Position numbers and translations under genes: made by a program. 64,000 nt of DNA from Snuella sedimenti (GTDB lineage: Bacteria > Bacteroidota > Bacteroidia > Flavobacteriales > Flavobacteriaceae): NCBI RefSeq assembly GCF_016428595.1, contig NZ_JAELVQ010000007.1, forward strand, positions 144,709 to 208,708, given 5' to 3'. The notes beneath the pieces were generated by a model. The model worked only from the letters and a program-made list of their open reading frames with translations, did no database searches and had not been told where the DNA came from. Of the stretch, positions 19,364-28,144 are shown one piece after another (the stretch's first letter is position 1; every line of letters starts with the position of its first letter).

Positions 19364-20986
19364 ATGGCAGAGATTATTAATATGCCGCGTTTAAGCGACA
19401 CCATGGAAGAAGGTACTGTTGCTACTTGGTTAAAAAAAGTTGGGGACAAAGTTGAAGAAGGCGATATTTTAGCCGAAATTGAAACAGATAAAGCAACTAT
19501 GGAGTTTGAGTCGTTTTACGAAGGTACCTTGCTCCATATAGGTGTACAAGAAGGCGAAACAACAAAAGTGGATGCGCTTTTGGCTATTATAGGTGATGAA
19601 GGAGAAGATGTTTCGGCTTTGTTAAGTGGATCTGGAGAAGTGGCTTCAACGCCTGAAGCACCCAAAGAAGAACAACAAGTAGAGAATACTCAAGCAGAGA
19701 CTGTAGATGTAGATATACCAGAAGGTGTTGTGGTGGTTACTATGCCACGTTTAAGCGACACGATGGAAGAAGGTACTGTTGCTACTTGGCTTAAGCATGT
19801 TGGGGATACGGTTGAAGAAGGTGATATTCTTGCTGAAATAGAAACCGATAAAGCAACTATGGAGTTTGAATCTTTCCAATCTGGAACATTGTTGCACGTT
19901 GGGCTGCAAGAAGGCGAATCTGCTAAAGTAGATGCCTTGTTGGCTATTATAGGGCCAGCGGGAACAGACGTGTCGGCTGTGGCGAGTAATTTTAAAGTAG
20001 CTGGAGCATCAGCAAAAGTAGAGGAAGCGCCTAAAAAAGAAGCGGCTCCTAAGGTTGAAACACCTGTTTCAAAACCCGCTGCTGTAGCTGTTGAAGCACC
20101 AAAGGCAGCAACTCAGACAACAGCTTCAAACGGTAGGGTATTTGTTTCGCCTTTAGCTAAAAAAATAGCAACAGAAAAGGGGATCGATCTAAATCAGGTA
20201 CAAGGTTCTGGAGAACACGGGCGCATCATAAAACGCGATATAGAAAACTTTACACCAGTTACACAGTCAGCTGCTACTGTAGGTAAATTTGTGCCAGCTG
20301 GACAAGAAGATTTTGAGGACGTGCCAAATTCGCAAATGCGTAAAGCAATAGCGAAAGCATTAACAAACTCCAAATTTACGGCACCACACTACTACTTGAA
20401 TGTAGAGTTCGATATGGAAAATGCCATTGCATTCCGTACCCAGTTCAACTCTATTCCAGATACTAAAATATCGTATAACGATATGGTGGTTAAGGCTTGT
20501 GCTTTAGCGTTAAAACAGCATCCACAGGTAAACTCACAGTGGTTTGCTGATAAAATGCGTTTGAACAACCATGTGCATATTGGGGTAGCTGTTGCAGTAC
20601 CAGATGGTTTGGTTGTGCCTGTTGTAAGGTTTGCTAACGAGCAGTCTTTACCTCAAATAGGTGCAGCAGTTAAAGAACTAGCTGGTAAGGCTAGAAACAA
20701 GAAATTAACGCCAGCAGAAATGGAAGGTAGTACCTTTACCGTTTCTAATTTAGGAATGTTTGGCATTGATACCTTTACATCTATCATTAACCAGCCAAAT
20801 TCAGCTATTCTTTCGGTTGGGAATATCGTAGAAAAACCAGTTGTAAAGAACGGACAGATTGTTGTGGGGCACACTATGAAATTATCGTTAGCTTGCGATC
20901 ATAGAACCATTGATGGCGCTACAGGAGCACAATTCCTTCAAACATTAAAAGGATACATAGAAAACCCTGTAACCATGCTAGTGTAA
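19364..20986 (+). CDS. pdhC: Pyruvate dehydrogenase E2, dihydrolipoamide acetyltransferase
   Basis: A 540-aa E2 core subunit that transfers the acetyl group to CoA. It has two near-identical lipoyl domains, with lipoyl-lysines K43 and K163 in ETDKATMEF; the duplication is visible as a 360-bp-spaced repeat in the DNA. An Ala/Pro/Glu-rich linker follows, then a peripheral-subunit-binding domain (about 258-295, VSPLAKKIATEKGID), then the acetyltransferase domain ending in the catalytic CDHRTIDGATG. It overlaps no gene and forms an operon with pdhA. Confidence 0.95.
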   Translation: MAEIINMPRLSDTMEEGTVATWLKKVGDKVEEGDILAEIETDKATMEFESFYEGTLLHIGVQEGETTKVDALLAIIGDEGEDVSALLSGSGEVASTPEAPKEEQQVENTQAETVDVDIPEGVVVVTMPRLSDTMEEGTVATWLKHVGDTVEEGDILAEIETDKATMEFESFQSGTLLHVGLQEGESAKVDALLAIIGPAGTDVSAVASNFKVAGASAKVEEAPKKEAAPKVETPVSKPAAVAVEAPKAATQTTASNGRVFVSPLAKKIATEKGIDLNQVQGSGEHGRIIKRDIENFTPVTQSAATVGKFVPAGQEDFEDVPNSQMRKAIAKALTNSKFTAPHYYLNVEFDMENAIAFRTQFNSIPDTKISYNDMVVKACALALKQHPQVNSQWFADKMRLNNHVHIGVAVAVPDGLVVPVVRFANEQSLPQIGAAVKELAGKARNKKLTPAEMEGSTFTVSNLGMFGIDTFTSIINQPNSAILSVGNIVEKPVVKNGQIVVGHTMKLSLACDHRTIDGATGAQFLQTLKGYIENPVTMLV

Positions 20987-21015
20987 AGCATGGATTAGGA
21001 TAAAATTGCAATAAT

Positions 21016-21053
21016 GAAAAAACCTGTTTCAATTATTTGAAACAGGTTTTTTC
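21016..21053. terminator. Bidirectional terminator between pdhC and DUF4242
   Basis: A 17-bp perfect stem (21016-21032 with 21037-21053) on a four-base loop, flanked by A- and T-runs. It lies between two convergent genes. Confidence 0.93.
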
Positions 21054-21057
21054 ATCG

Positions 21058-21333
21058 TTATAATTCGGCAGTTACTGGATCTATTACTGTTGCAACTTCA
21101 TTAATAGAACTAATAGGGAAATCACCCTGTTTTGCATGTTCTTCTATTAACGCTTTATTGGGTGATATGTATACACAGTAAATTTTATCACCTGTTACAT
21201 AGCTGTGTAACCAGTTAATTTGTGGCCCTAGGTTTTCTAAAACCTTACACGAGGTTTGAGAAATACTTTTAAGCTGTTCTTGCGTTAGTTGCCCTGCTCC
21301 AGGCAATGCTCTTTCAATTACATACTTTGGCAT
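21058..21333 (-). CDS. DUF4242 (nickel-responsive-like) small protein
   Basis: A 91-aa ferredoxin-like-fold protein that matches the DUF4242 pattern: start MPKYVIERALPGAG, conserved WLHSYVTGDKIYCVY, and KQGDFPISSINEV near the end. Some members bind metal, but no function is certain. It follows the truncated haemoglobin gene by 28 bp on the same strand, so the two are probably co-transcribed. Confidence 0.8.
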   Translation of the reverse strand: MPKYVIERALPGAGQLTQEQLKSISQTSCKVLENLGPQINWLHSYVTGDKIYCVYISPNKALIEEHAKQGDFPISSINEVATVIDPVTAEL

Positions 21334-21361
21334 GACATCAATTGTTTTAGTTAATACATAT

Positions 21362-21736
21362 TTATTTCGCGATTATCATCCCTTTAAGGGACCATAAAAT
21401 AGCTAATACATCCTTTTTTGTGTCCTCATCTATGGCGTTTTTGTCTAAAGCCATAAAAATATCGTCTATTACATGCATGTATTCTTCGGGGTTTATATTC
21501 ATTCCGGTGTGGGCGGTTATCATGTCCCTGCCCGAATAAACAGCTGGGCCGCCACTACCAGCGTTGAAAAAGTCTATGCTATGCTGTTTAATGGAGGCAA
21601 GGTGTTCTGGGCGCTCTTTGTAAGGAAGAAAACGTGCATTGATTTTTGGGTTGTTCATATGGTTTTCAATAGCATCATCTACAATAGAAGCGATACCATC
21701 ACTGCCTCCTAAGCGATCAAAAAGTGATTTGCTCAT
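21362..21736 (-). CDS. Group 1 truncated haemoglobin
   Basis: A 124-aa two-over-two globin that binds haem and reacts with O2 or NO. It opens with SLFDRLGGSDGIASIVD, has the Phe/Tyr distal region (ARFLPYKERPEHLASIKQH) and the proximal His about 76 in ITAHTGMNI. Length is usual. Its partner downstream is the DUF4242 gene. Confidence 0.9.
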   Translation of the reverse strand: MSKSLFDRLGGSDGIASIVDDAIENHMNNPKINARFLPYKERPEHLASIKQHSIDFFNAGSGGPAVYSGRDMITAHTGMNINPEEYMHVIDDIFMALDKNAIDEDTKKDVLAILWSLKGMIIAK

Positions 21737-22201
21737 AATTTCGTGTTTGGTTGTACTTTAAAGTAGGCATCAGTTATGAAAAAGGAGCGTATACTTAATC
21801 TATTTATATTAAAGAAAACTTTAGTTTATTTGAGTTTAATAAGCGTTTGCAATACCATTTTCAAATAAAGTAGGATAGTATCCTAAGTCCTTGTTTCTGG
21901 ATTTGTAATAGGATGTATACAAATTAGTGATTTTTAATTGGTTGTGCAATAATTGTGAGAGGTTTGTTAATAAAGTAACTTAAATTTTAACTTGTAGGTT
22001 GTAGTTTTTATCTTTAAGCGATAATAAAGAAGTGGTTTAACCTTTTTGGATTGAAGCGAAAATTGATTGGATTTGTGTCCAGATAAAGGTTTTTTGAGCC
22101 GCATAGCAGGGCTACGTGACGATAAAAAGACAAGATGCCGGTGCAAAGCGGCAATTTTTTAGCCAATTTGTAAAAGTTTAAATTATTTCAAAATAATAAA
22201 C
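21737..22201. other. Intergenic region containing a dispersed repeat
   Basis: No gene is seen in these 465 bases. The part from about 22041 to 22178 is an imperfect inverted-repeat element that recurs in reverse orientation at 57434-57560. The shared core is GCATAGCAGGGCTACG. Confidence 0.6.
22041..22178 (-). repeat. Dispersed intergenic repeat, copy 1
   Basis: About 138 bp. The core GCATAGCAGGGCTACG and the flanks (TTGGATTGAAGCGAAAATT and TTTTTAGCCAATTTGTAAAAG) match the second copy at 57434-57560 in the opposite orientation. The two ends are themselves imperfect inverted repeats, so it may fold as a long hairpin. Confidence 0.7.
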
Positions 22202-23152
22202 ATGAGACATATTGTAATAATACTTATTTCAATCCTTATTTGTAGTTGCAAGGTAAGTAAGGGAAGCGACGTTGTAGACAATTCTAAAATTATAACAGAT
22301 TCAAATGTAAGGAAGTTGTTGACATATTTGGCTTCAGACGAACTGGAGGGCAGGAAAACAGGAACAGAAGGCATTGAAAAGGCAGCCGTGTTTATAGAAA
22401 ATGAGTTTAAAAAGTATGAAGTAAAACCGTATTTCAAAACCTATCGGGATAGTTTTAATTTAAATGGTCTTATAGGTTATAATATTGTTGGGTATATTGA
22501 AGGTGTAGATCCGAAATTAAAAAATGAATTTGTTATTTTGGGAGCACATTACGACCATATTGGTGTAATACATCCTGTTGCGGGAGATAGCATTGCAAAT
22601 GGGGCTAATGACGATGCCTCGGGGACAGTGGCCGTTTTAGAGTGGGCTAGGTATTTTTCGAAATCGAAAAGCAATAAACGAAGTATCCTTTTTACCCTAT
22701 ATTCAGCAGAAGAAATGGGGCTTAAAGGATCGGGGCACCTTGCTAAGCGACTTAAATCAGAGAATATGAATTTGTACACCATGATAAATTTTGAAATGAT
22801 AGGTGTAGCAAGAAATGCTAATGAACCAATGGCGTTTATTTCAGGTTATGATAAATCTAATATGGCAGAACGGTTAAACAATTATGCCGGTAATGAGATT
22901 ATAGGGTTTCTTCCATTGGCCAAGCAACACGATTTGTTTATGCGTTCTGATAATTATCCGTTTTATGAAATTTTTAAAGTACCCGCACATGCAATTGCTA
23001 CCTACGATTTTACGAACTTCGATTATTACCATCATGTAGACGATGAGGTGGAACAAATGGATTTGAAACATATGGCACGCTTTATAAAACAAATGATTCC
23101 TGGTTTGGAGGGAATGATAAATGCGGCAACAAAAGAAATAACATTGAATTAA
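22202..23152 (+). CDS. M28 family zinc aminopeptidase, lipoprotein
   Basis: A 316-aa metallopeptidase with a lipoprotein signal peptide (Cys in ILICSCKVS). The zinc ligands are in order: GAHYDHIG (His-Asp pair), GANDDASG (bridging Asp), SAEEMGLKGS (catalytic Glu and ligand Glu), FEMIG, and the final YYHHVDDE (His). It probably releases N-terminal amino acids at the envelope. The stop overlaps the start of the following SDR gene (TAATG at 23150-23154), so the two are translationally coupled. Confidence 0.93.
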   Translation: MRHIVIILISILICSCKVSKGSDVVDNSKIITDSNVRKLLTYLASDELEGRKTGTEGIEKAAVFIENEFKKYEVKPYFKTYRDSFNLNGLIGYNIVGYIEGVDPKLKNEFVILGAHYDHIGVIHPVAGDSIANGANDDASGTVAVLEWARYFSKSKSNKRSILFTLYSAEEMGLKGSGHLAKRLKSENMNLYTMINFEMIGVARNANEPMAFISGYDKSNMAERLNNYAGNEIIGFLPLAKQHDLFMRSDNYPFYEIFKVPAHAIATYDFTNFDYYHHVDDEVEQMDLKHMARFIKQMIPGLEGMINAATKEITLN

Positions 23153-23835
23153 TGCAAAAAAATATAATTATTACGGGAACAAGTCGAGGTATCGGCTTTG
23201 AGTTGGTAAAACTATTGGCTAATGCCGGTCATAGGGTTTTGGCATTGTCTAGAAACGATAAGCCTGTTTCAGAGCTTAAGTTGGAAAATGTAACTGCGCT
23301 CACTTTCGATTTGAGTAAGCAGGTCGATTATACCAAGGTAACAGATTTTATTAAGGATAATTGGCAGCAAGTAGATGTTTTGGTTAATAATGCGGGATTG
23401 TTGATGAATAAACCTTTTTCAGAATTGAGCATGCAAGATTTTGAAGCGGTCTATAAAACCAATGTGTATGGGGTAGCCGAGTTAACGCGTACGGTTATAC
23501 CGTTTATGGAAAAAGAAGGTCATGTGGTTACCATTAGTTCTATGGGAGGTGTGCAAGGAAGTATGAAATTCCCAGGATTGGCAGCATATAGCTCTAGTAA
23601 AGGAGCCGTTATTACTTTAACCGAACTGTTGGCCGAGGAATATAAGGAAACCGGGCCGTGTTTTAATGTTTTGGCATTAGGAGCCGTACAAACCGAAATG
23701 TTGCAAGAGGCTTTTCCAGGTTATCAGGCTTCAACCACAGCTTTAGAAATGGCCGAGTATATTCAAAATTTTGCCCTTACAGGAAGTAAATATTACAACG
23801 GAAAGCTTTTGCAAGTGTCTAATTCGACGCCTTAA
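23152..23835 (+). CDS. Short-chain dehydrogenase/reductase
   Basis: A 227-aa NAD(P)-dependent SDR. The cofactor motif TGTSRGIG is at residues 9-16, NNAG at 79-82, the active-site pair is Tyr146/Lys150 in YSSSK and the catalytic Ser is in ISSMGG about 128-133. Substrate unknown. It is coupled to the M28 peptidase gene by a one-base overlap. Confidence 0.92.
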   Translation: MQKNIIITGTSRGIGFELVKLLANAGHRVLALSRNDKPVSELKLENVTALTFDLSKQVDYTKVTDFIKDNWQQVDVLVNNAGLLMNKPFSELSMQDFEAVYKTNVYGVAELTRTVIPFMEKEGHVVTISSMGGVQGSMKFPGLAAYSSSKGAVITLTELLAEEYKETGPCFNVLALGAVQTEMLQEAFPGYQASTTALEMAEYIQNFALTGSKYYNGKLLQVSNSTP

Positions 23836-23848
23836 ACGAGGTGTTTTT

Positions 23849-24585
23849 TTAGTTTAACAGAAACGTTAAGCCCAAGGCAGTAGCACCGCTAAATTGTTCC
23901 ATTGAGGCGTATTAATAGTATGTTAATTCAAATTCAACATTATTACTGCGGCCCAGTGCTAACCCCAAGGAAAAGGGAATGTGCATGAGCAGTCCCTTCT
24001 TTTGCTTGTTTATATTGGGTAAATAGGTTTTGAAAGAACCCAAGGAGGTGCCAATCCCTATTTCAAAATAATGAGCAACCCAGGGGATGGGCGCGCATAT
24101 ACGCACTTTACCGCCAAGTAACAAGGCTTTGGAAGTTGCTTCGTATTCAGTTAAGAGACTGTTTAAAATTCGTTTTTGAAATTTGTTATAGGTCATTTTT
24201 TTGCCAATTAAGGCTTTAAAACCGGAGTTTAGCAGCGCTAAATGAGGATTTTCATAACGAAAAGTGGTGAAAAAAGGGGTATAACAAAACCAAAAGGTGG
24301 AATTTAAACAGTCTCTAAATCCCTATCGGTTAAATCTTTATCGGGAGATGTTGAAATAAACCCGGTATAAGGTCGTACTCCAAACCATTTGGTTAGGTTG
24401 ATTACATACTCACCTTGTAGATAAAATCCAGAGCCTACAACATCGATGTCTTCATAGGGAGCGCTCATACCATATCCTATAGAAGCATTAATAAATTTAC
24501 CCTTTGAAATTTGGGCATTACCAATAATTGAAAGTGAAAAAGTTAAAAGTAAAGCAGCAAAAAGGTTGCGAAATGTATAGGGCAT
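23849..24585 (-). pseudogene. Outer-membrane protein gene broken by a miniature element and a stop
   Basis: The 5' part (24585 down to 24319, start MPYTFRNLFAALLL) has a signal peptide ending NAQ/I and barrel-like strands. It breaks at the inserted element (24155-24315), where the frame ends in ETV-stop. The 3' part resumes at 24154 with TEYEATSKALLLGG. Removing the element and one TAA copy restores one continuous frame. A TAA at 23912-23914 ends this frame early, but 20 more in-frame residues follow (ending QFSGATALGLTFLLN), which look like the last beta-strand. So there are two lesions. The family is a porin-like small barrel of unknown role. Confidence 0.8.
24155..24315. mobile_element. 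161-bp miniature inverted-repeat element (MITE-like)
   Basis: The terminal inverted repeats start GAGACTGTTTAAA at both ends. The element is flanked by a 3-bp target duplication (TAA at 24152-24154 and 24316-24318). It contains no gene. Excision of element plus one TAA restores the reading frame of the host gene exactly, which defines the ends. It was presumably moved by a transposase encoded elsewhere. Confidence 0.88.
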
Positions 24586-24676
24586 ATCTTTAATAATTTG
24601 GATGGCAATATCGTTAATTTTTGTATAAAACCAGAAAACAGATAATAAATAAAATGCTTTTTTTATTTTAGCCTAT

Positions 24677-27600
24677 ATGAAGAATATTCTTTCGGTTTTA
24701 TTCGTGTTAAGCATAAGCATTTTACAGGCACAAATAACCTTAACCCATAACGTTGGAACAACGCCTATAGAGACTGATATGTATTCCTGTGAAAGAGATG
24801 AAGGTTGGTCACGGGTATTTAGATTATTAGATTTCGGAATTGCAGTAAACGAGCAATTTGTTATTAAGTCGGGACAGGTGGCCTTGAGTAGGTCTAATAG
24901 TGGGGCTTTTTTACAGTTTAATGTTTACAGTATTGATAGCAATTTTCCTGTTTTTTTTCATTCATTATATCCAAGAACGTTACTTGGGTCTCGTGGAATT
25001 GGCCAAGCACCTAGTATTAGTGGTGCCCCGGAAATTATACAGGTTGATTTTGAGGAGCCTATTATTGTTCCAGCTGGGGTTGAGAGGATTTTAGTTTCCG
25101 TCAAAAAGATTGAAGATTTTTATAACCCCGAGTCGGCTCAGGTTTTTATAGCAGGAACAGGAGAAGATACAGGGGTCTCATGGTATGAGGGGTGTGAGGA
25201 TAACTATAGTTTGACGCCTACTATTGATTTAACTATTCCAGTGCCAGAGGCAAATTTTTATATCAATGTTACAGGAGAAGTGTTTAGCGTGCAAACTTCT
25301 GGTGCAACAACGAGGTTATCTCATAACCTTTGTGATGATATAATAGAAACAAATATACATTCCTGTACTTCATCATACATATATTGGGCAAGATCATTTA
25401 CATTGGAAGAATTTGGAATATCAACAAATGAAGAGTATGAGATTACTTCAGGTCAAGTAGGGGTTAATAAAACGGGCTGGCTACCAGAAATTAGATTTAA
25501 TATTTATAAAATAGACGACAATTTTCCCGCTTCTTTTTCCGAAACGGATTTGATAGGTAGTAGTCAATATCAGCAACTGTCACCTAATATAGACCGTACT
25601 TCCCAAATTATACAGGTTGACTTCGAAGCGCCAATAGTTATTCCAGCAGATGTTGAGCGAATTTTGGTAGAAGTGCATAAAGGAATAGTGTATGGAGATG
25701 GTGTTGCTTTTATTGCTGGTTCAGTTCATGATAATGGTGTATCATGGCAAAGAGGGTGTACAAATGTTGCTGGAGGAACTACTTTTGATTATAATGAGTA
25801 TGTTTCTACAGCTGACTTTGGAAGACCCGATGCCAACTTTTATATAAACGTAACAGGAAACGTAAACCATGTTACCAATAACTTCGAGATGAACATTTCG
25901 AACATTTGTTCGGAGTTTTTAAAAGAGTTTAGTGTGGAACAAAAAGCAAATGTTGCTTCGGTAGTTTGGGATTTTGGTGATCCAAATTCAGGAGTAAACA
26001 ATATATCTACAGATGTGTCGCCCTTTCACGATTTTTCTGCTGACGGTACTTATACCATTACGGCCACTGTAACGGGCAATGATGCAAGTGTTGAGGTGTT
26101 AACAGAAACCATTGATGTTAAAGAGCCGCCTACAGCTTACGGGATTGATAATGTGTATGCCTGTGAAGATGTAGAGGGCACTGGTTTTTCATCGTCTTTT
26201 GATGTTTCCGGTATTTATGATCAGGTGTTGGGAGGTCAAACAGGTAAGATCGTAAAGTTTGTAGATGGTGTAGGGAATGAGTATAACGTATTGCCCAGTC
26301 CATTTATAAATAGTATAAAAGACAGGGAGACTATTACGGTTAGGGTGAGTCATCAGGATAATCCTTGTTGCTATTCCGAAGCCACTTTCGATTTGATTGT
26401 AAACCCAATGCCCGATCTAGATGATTTAGACGACCAGTATGAGTGCGACGATAATTATGACGGGGTAACTCAGTTTAATCTGTTAAAGATAAAAAATGAT
26501 ATTCTGAACGGAGCTACTAATTTACAGGTAACGTTTTTTCATGAAAACGGTCAAAGTATACCAGATTCAAATCTGGAAACTGTCGAAAATAAGGAGGTAG
26601 ATATAGAAGAATTAAAGATAGTTGTTACTAATACCGATACGGGGTGCTCGGTGGAAAAGACCTTTACCATAATTGTCAATTTTAAACCCAGAGCCTTTGA
26701 GTTGACTGATTTGTTAGGTTGTGATGATAATAACGATGGTATTTCGGAGTATTTTAATACCTCGAATATTGAGACTGAAGTAATGGGAAATCAATCGGGG
26801 ATGGAGATAAGTTATTTTGATGTAAATGGCAATCCATTACCCAGTCCTTTACCAAATCCGTTTAAAAATACAGAGCCCTTTCAGCAGGAAATAACCGTTC
26901 GTGTAAAAAGTCCAGTTACAGAATGCTATGCGGAAACAACTTTGGTTTTAAAAACATCCGACAAACCACAGATCGATACGCCCCAGGATATCTATGCATG
27001 CGATGAAGGCGAAGGTTTTGCAGGTTTTGATCTGTTTGGCATCGAAAGTACGATCACTGGAGGTCAAAGTGATATGAATGTCTCTTATTATGATGATTTG
27101 GGTAATGATATTACCAATGAGATCTCGGCTAATTATCAGAATACGGAACCTTGGGCACAAACCATACATGTAAAGGTAGAAAATGCCTTAAGTCCTTTGT
27201 GTGTTTCTGAAACGCACTTTAACTTGATTGTTAACGCCTTGCCAGAGGTAAATATGGAAAGCGATTATTTTTTGTGCAACCTGGAACCTTCGTTATATCT
27301 GGCGGTAGAGAATAGTTTTGGAACTTATGAATGGGAATTTCAAGATGGAAGCATTGTTTCTAATAGTTTTGAGGCTACCTTGGTTGAAGCTGGTAATTAT
27401 AGTTTAATTGTAGGGAGGACTGAAAATGCATTGTATTGTGAAGACATATTTCATTTTGAGTTGGTAAGATCGGTATTACCTAAAATTACTGAAGTGACCT
27501 ATCAGGAGCTTTCCGATAATAATTTCATAACGATTATTGCAGATGGCGATGGTGATTTTGAATATTCTATAGACGGAATTAATTATCAGGATTCCAATAC

Positions 27601-27943
27601 TTTTGAAGGTGTCTTGGGAGGTGTCTATACTGTATATGTTAAAGATAAACTGGGGTGTGGGGACGATTCTCAAAATGTAACCCTAATTGATTATCCAAAA
27701 TTTTTTACGCCTAATGGAGATGGGGTAAACGATTACTGGCAAGTGCGTGGTATTACGGACTATCCAGATGCAGAAATCTATATTTATGACAGGTATGGTA
27801 AGCTATTAAAACATTTAAGTCCTCAAGTAAAAGGCTGGGATGGTACTTATGGAGGTGAAAATATGGCTAATTCAGATTATTGGTTCGTTGTAAACCTAAA
27901 TGAAGGGCCTAAATTCACAGGGCATTTTTCATTAAAACGCTGA
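24677..27943 (+). CDS. Large secreted protein with type B (CHU_C-like) T9SS sorting domain
   Basis: A 1088-aa surface or secreted protein. Signal peptide (ending ILQAQ/I). Residues about 20-200 and 205-400 are two copies of the same module (LTHNVGTTPIETDMYSCE and LSHNLCDDIIETNIHSCT). A PKD-like domain follows (about 420-485, VVWDFGDPNSG). Then come about four tandem 85-residue repeats, each opening with a Tyr/Leu-x-Cys-x-Asp motif. The last 85 residues (FFTPNGDGVNDYWQV to GHFSLKR) are the gliding-associated C-terminal domain that targets it to the type IX system. Probable adhesin. Confidence 0.92.
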   Translation: MKNILSVLFVLSISILQAQITLTHNVGTTPIETDMYSCERDEGWSRVFRLLDFGIAVNEQFVIKSGQVALSRSNSGAFLQFNVYSIDSNFPVFFHSLYPRTLLGSRGIGQAPSISGAPEIIQVDFEEPIIVPAGVERILVSVKKIEDFYNPESAQVFIAGTGEDTGVSWYEGCEDNYSLTPTIDLTIPVPEANFYINVTGEVFSVQTSGATTRLSHNLCDDIIETNIHSCTSSYIYWARSFTLEEFGISTNEEYEITSGQVGVNKTGWLPEIRFNIYKIDDNFPASFSETDLIGSSQYQQLSPNIDRTSQIIQVDFEAPIVIPADVERILVEVHKGIVYGDGVAFIAGSVHDNGVSWQRGCTNVAGGTTFDYNEYVSTADFGRPDANFYINVTGNVNHVTNNFEMNISNICSEFLKEFSVEQKANVASVVWDFGDPNSGVNNISTDVSPFHDFSADGTYTITATVTGNDASVEVLTETIDVKEPPTAYGIDNVYACEDVEGTGFSSSFDVSGIYDQVLGGQTGKIVKFVDGVGNEYNVLPSPFINSIKDRETITVRVSHQDNPCCYSEATFDLIVNPMPDLDDLDDQYECDDNYDGVTQFNLLKIKNDILNGATNLQVTFFHENGQSIPDSNLETVENKEVDIEELKIVVTNTDTGCSVEKTFTIIVNFKPRAFELTDLLGCDDNNDGISEYFNTSNIETEVMGNQSGMEISYFDVNGNPLPSPLPNPFKNTEPFQQEITVRVKSPVTECYAETTLVLKTSDKPQIDTPQDIYACDEGEGFAGFDLFGIESTITGGQSDMNVSYYDDLGNDITNEISANYQNTEPWAQTIHVKVENALSPLCVSETHFNLIVNALPEVNMESDYFLCNLEPSLYLAVENSFGTYEWEFQDGSIVSNSFEATLVEAGNYSLIVGRTENALYCEDIFHFELVRSVLPKITEVTYQELSDNNFITIIADGDGDFEYSIDGINYQDSNTFEGVLGGVYTVYVKDKLGCGDDSQNVTLIDYPKFFTPNGDGVNDYWQVRGITDYPDAEIYIYDRYGKLLKHLSPQVKGWDGTYGGENMANSDYWFVVNLNEGPKFTGHFSLKR

Positions 27944-28144
27944 TTAATATAGGGCTAGTGTTAACAGTAAAATGTTAATATTTTTTTGTTTTTTTTATAC
28001 GATGGGCTAATTGTAATAATTATCTTGCGCTTACCTAAAAATAAATGATATTTTGAAATGCCCATTAACAAAAAGTTGCAAACCCAACCGATATGATAAT
28101 TTAGGCATCGCATCTGATCACTTAAAAACAATAAATATTAACAG

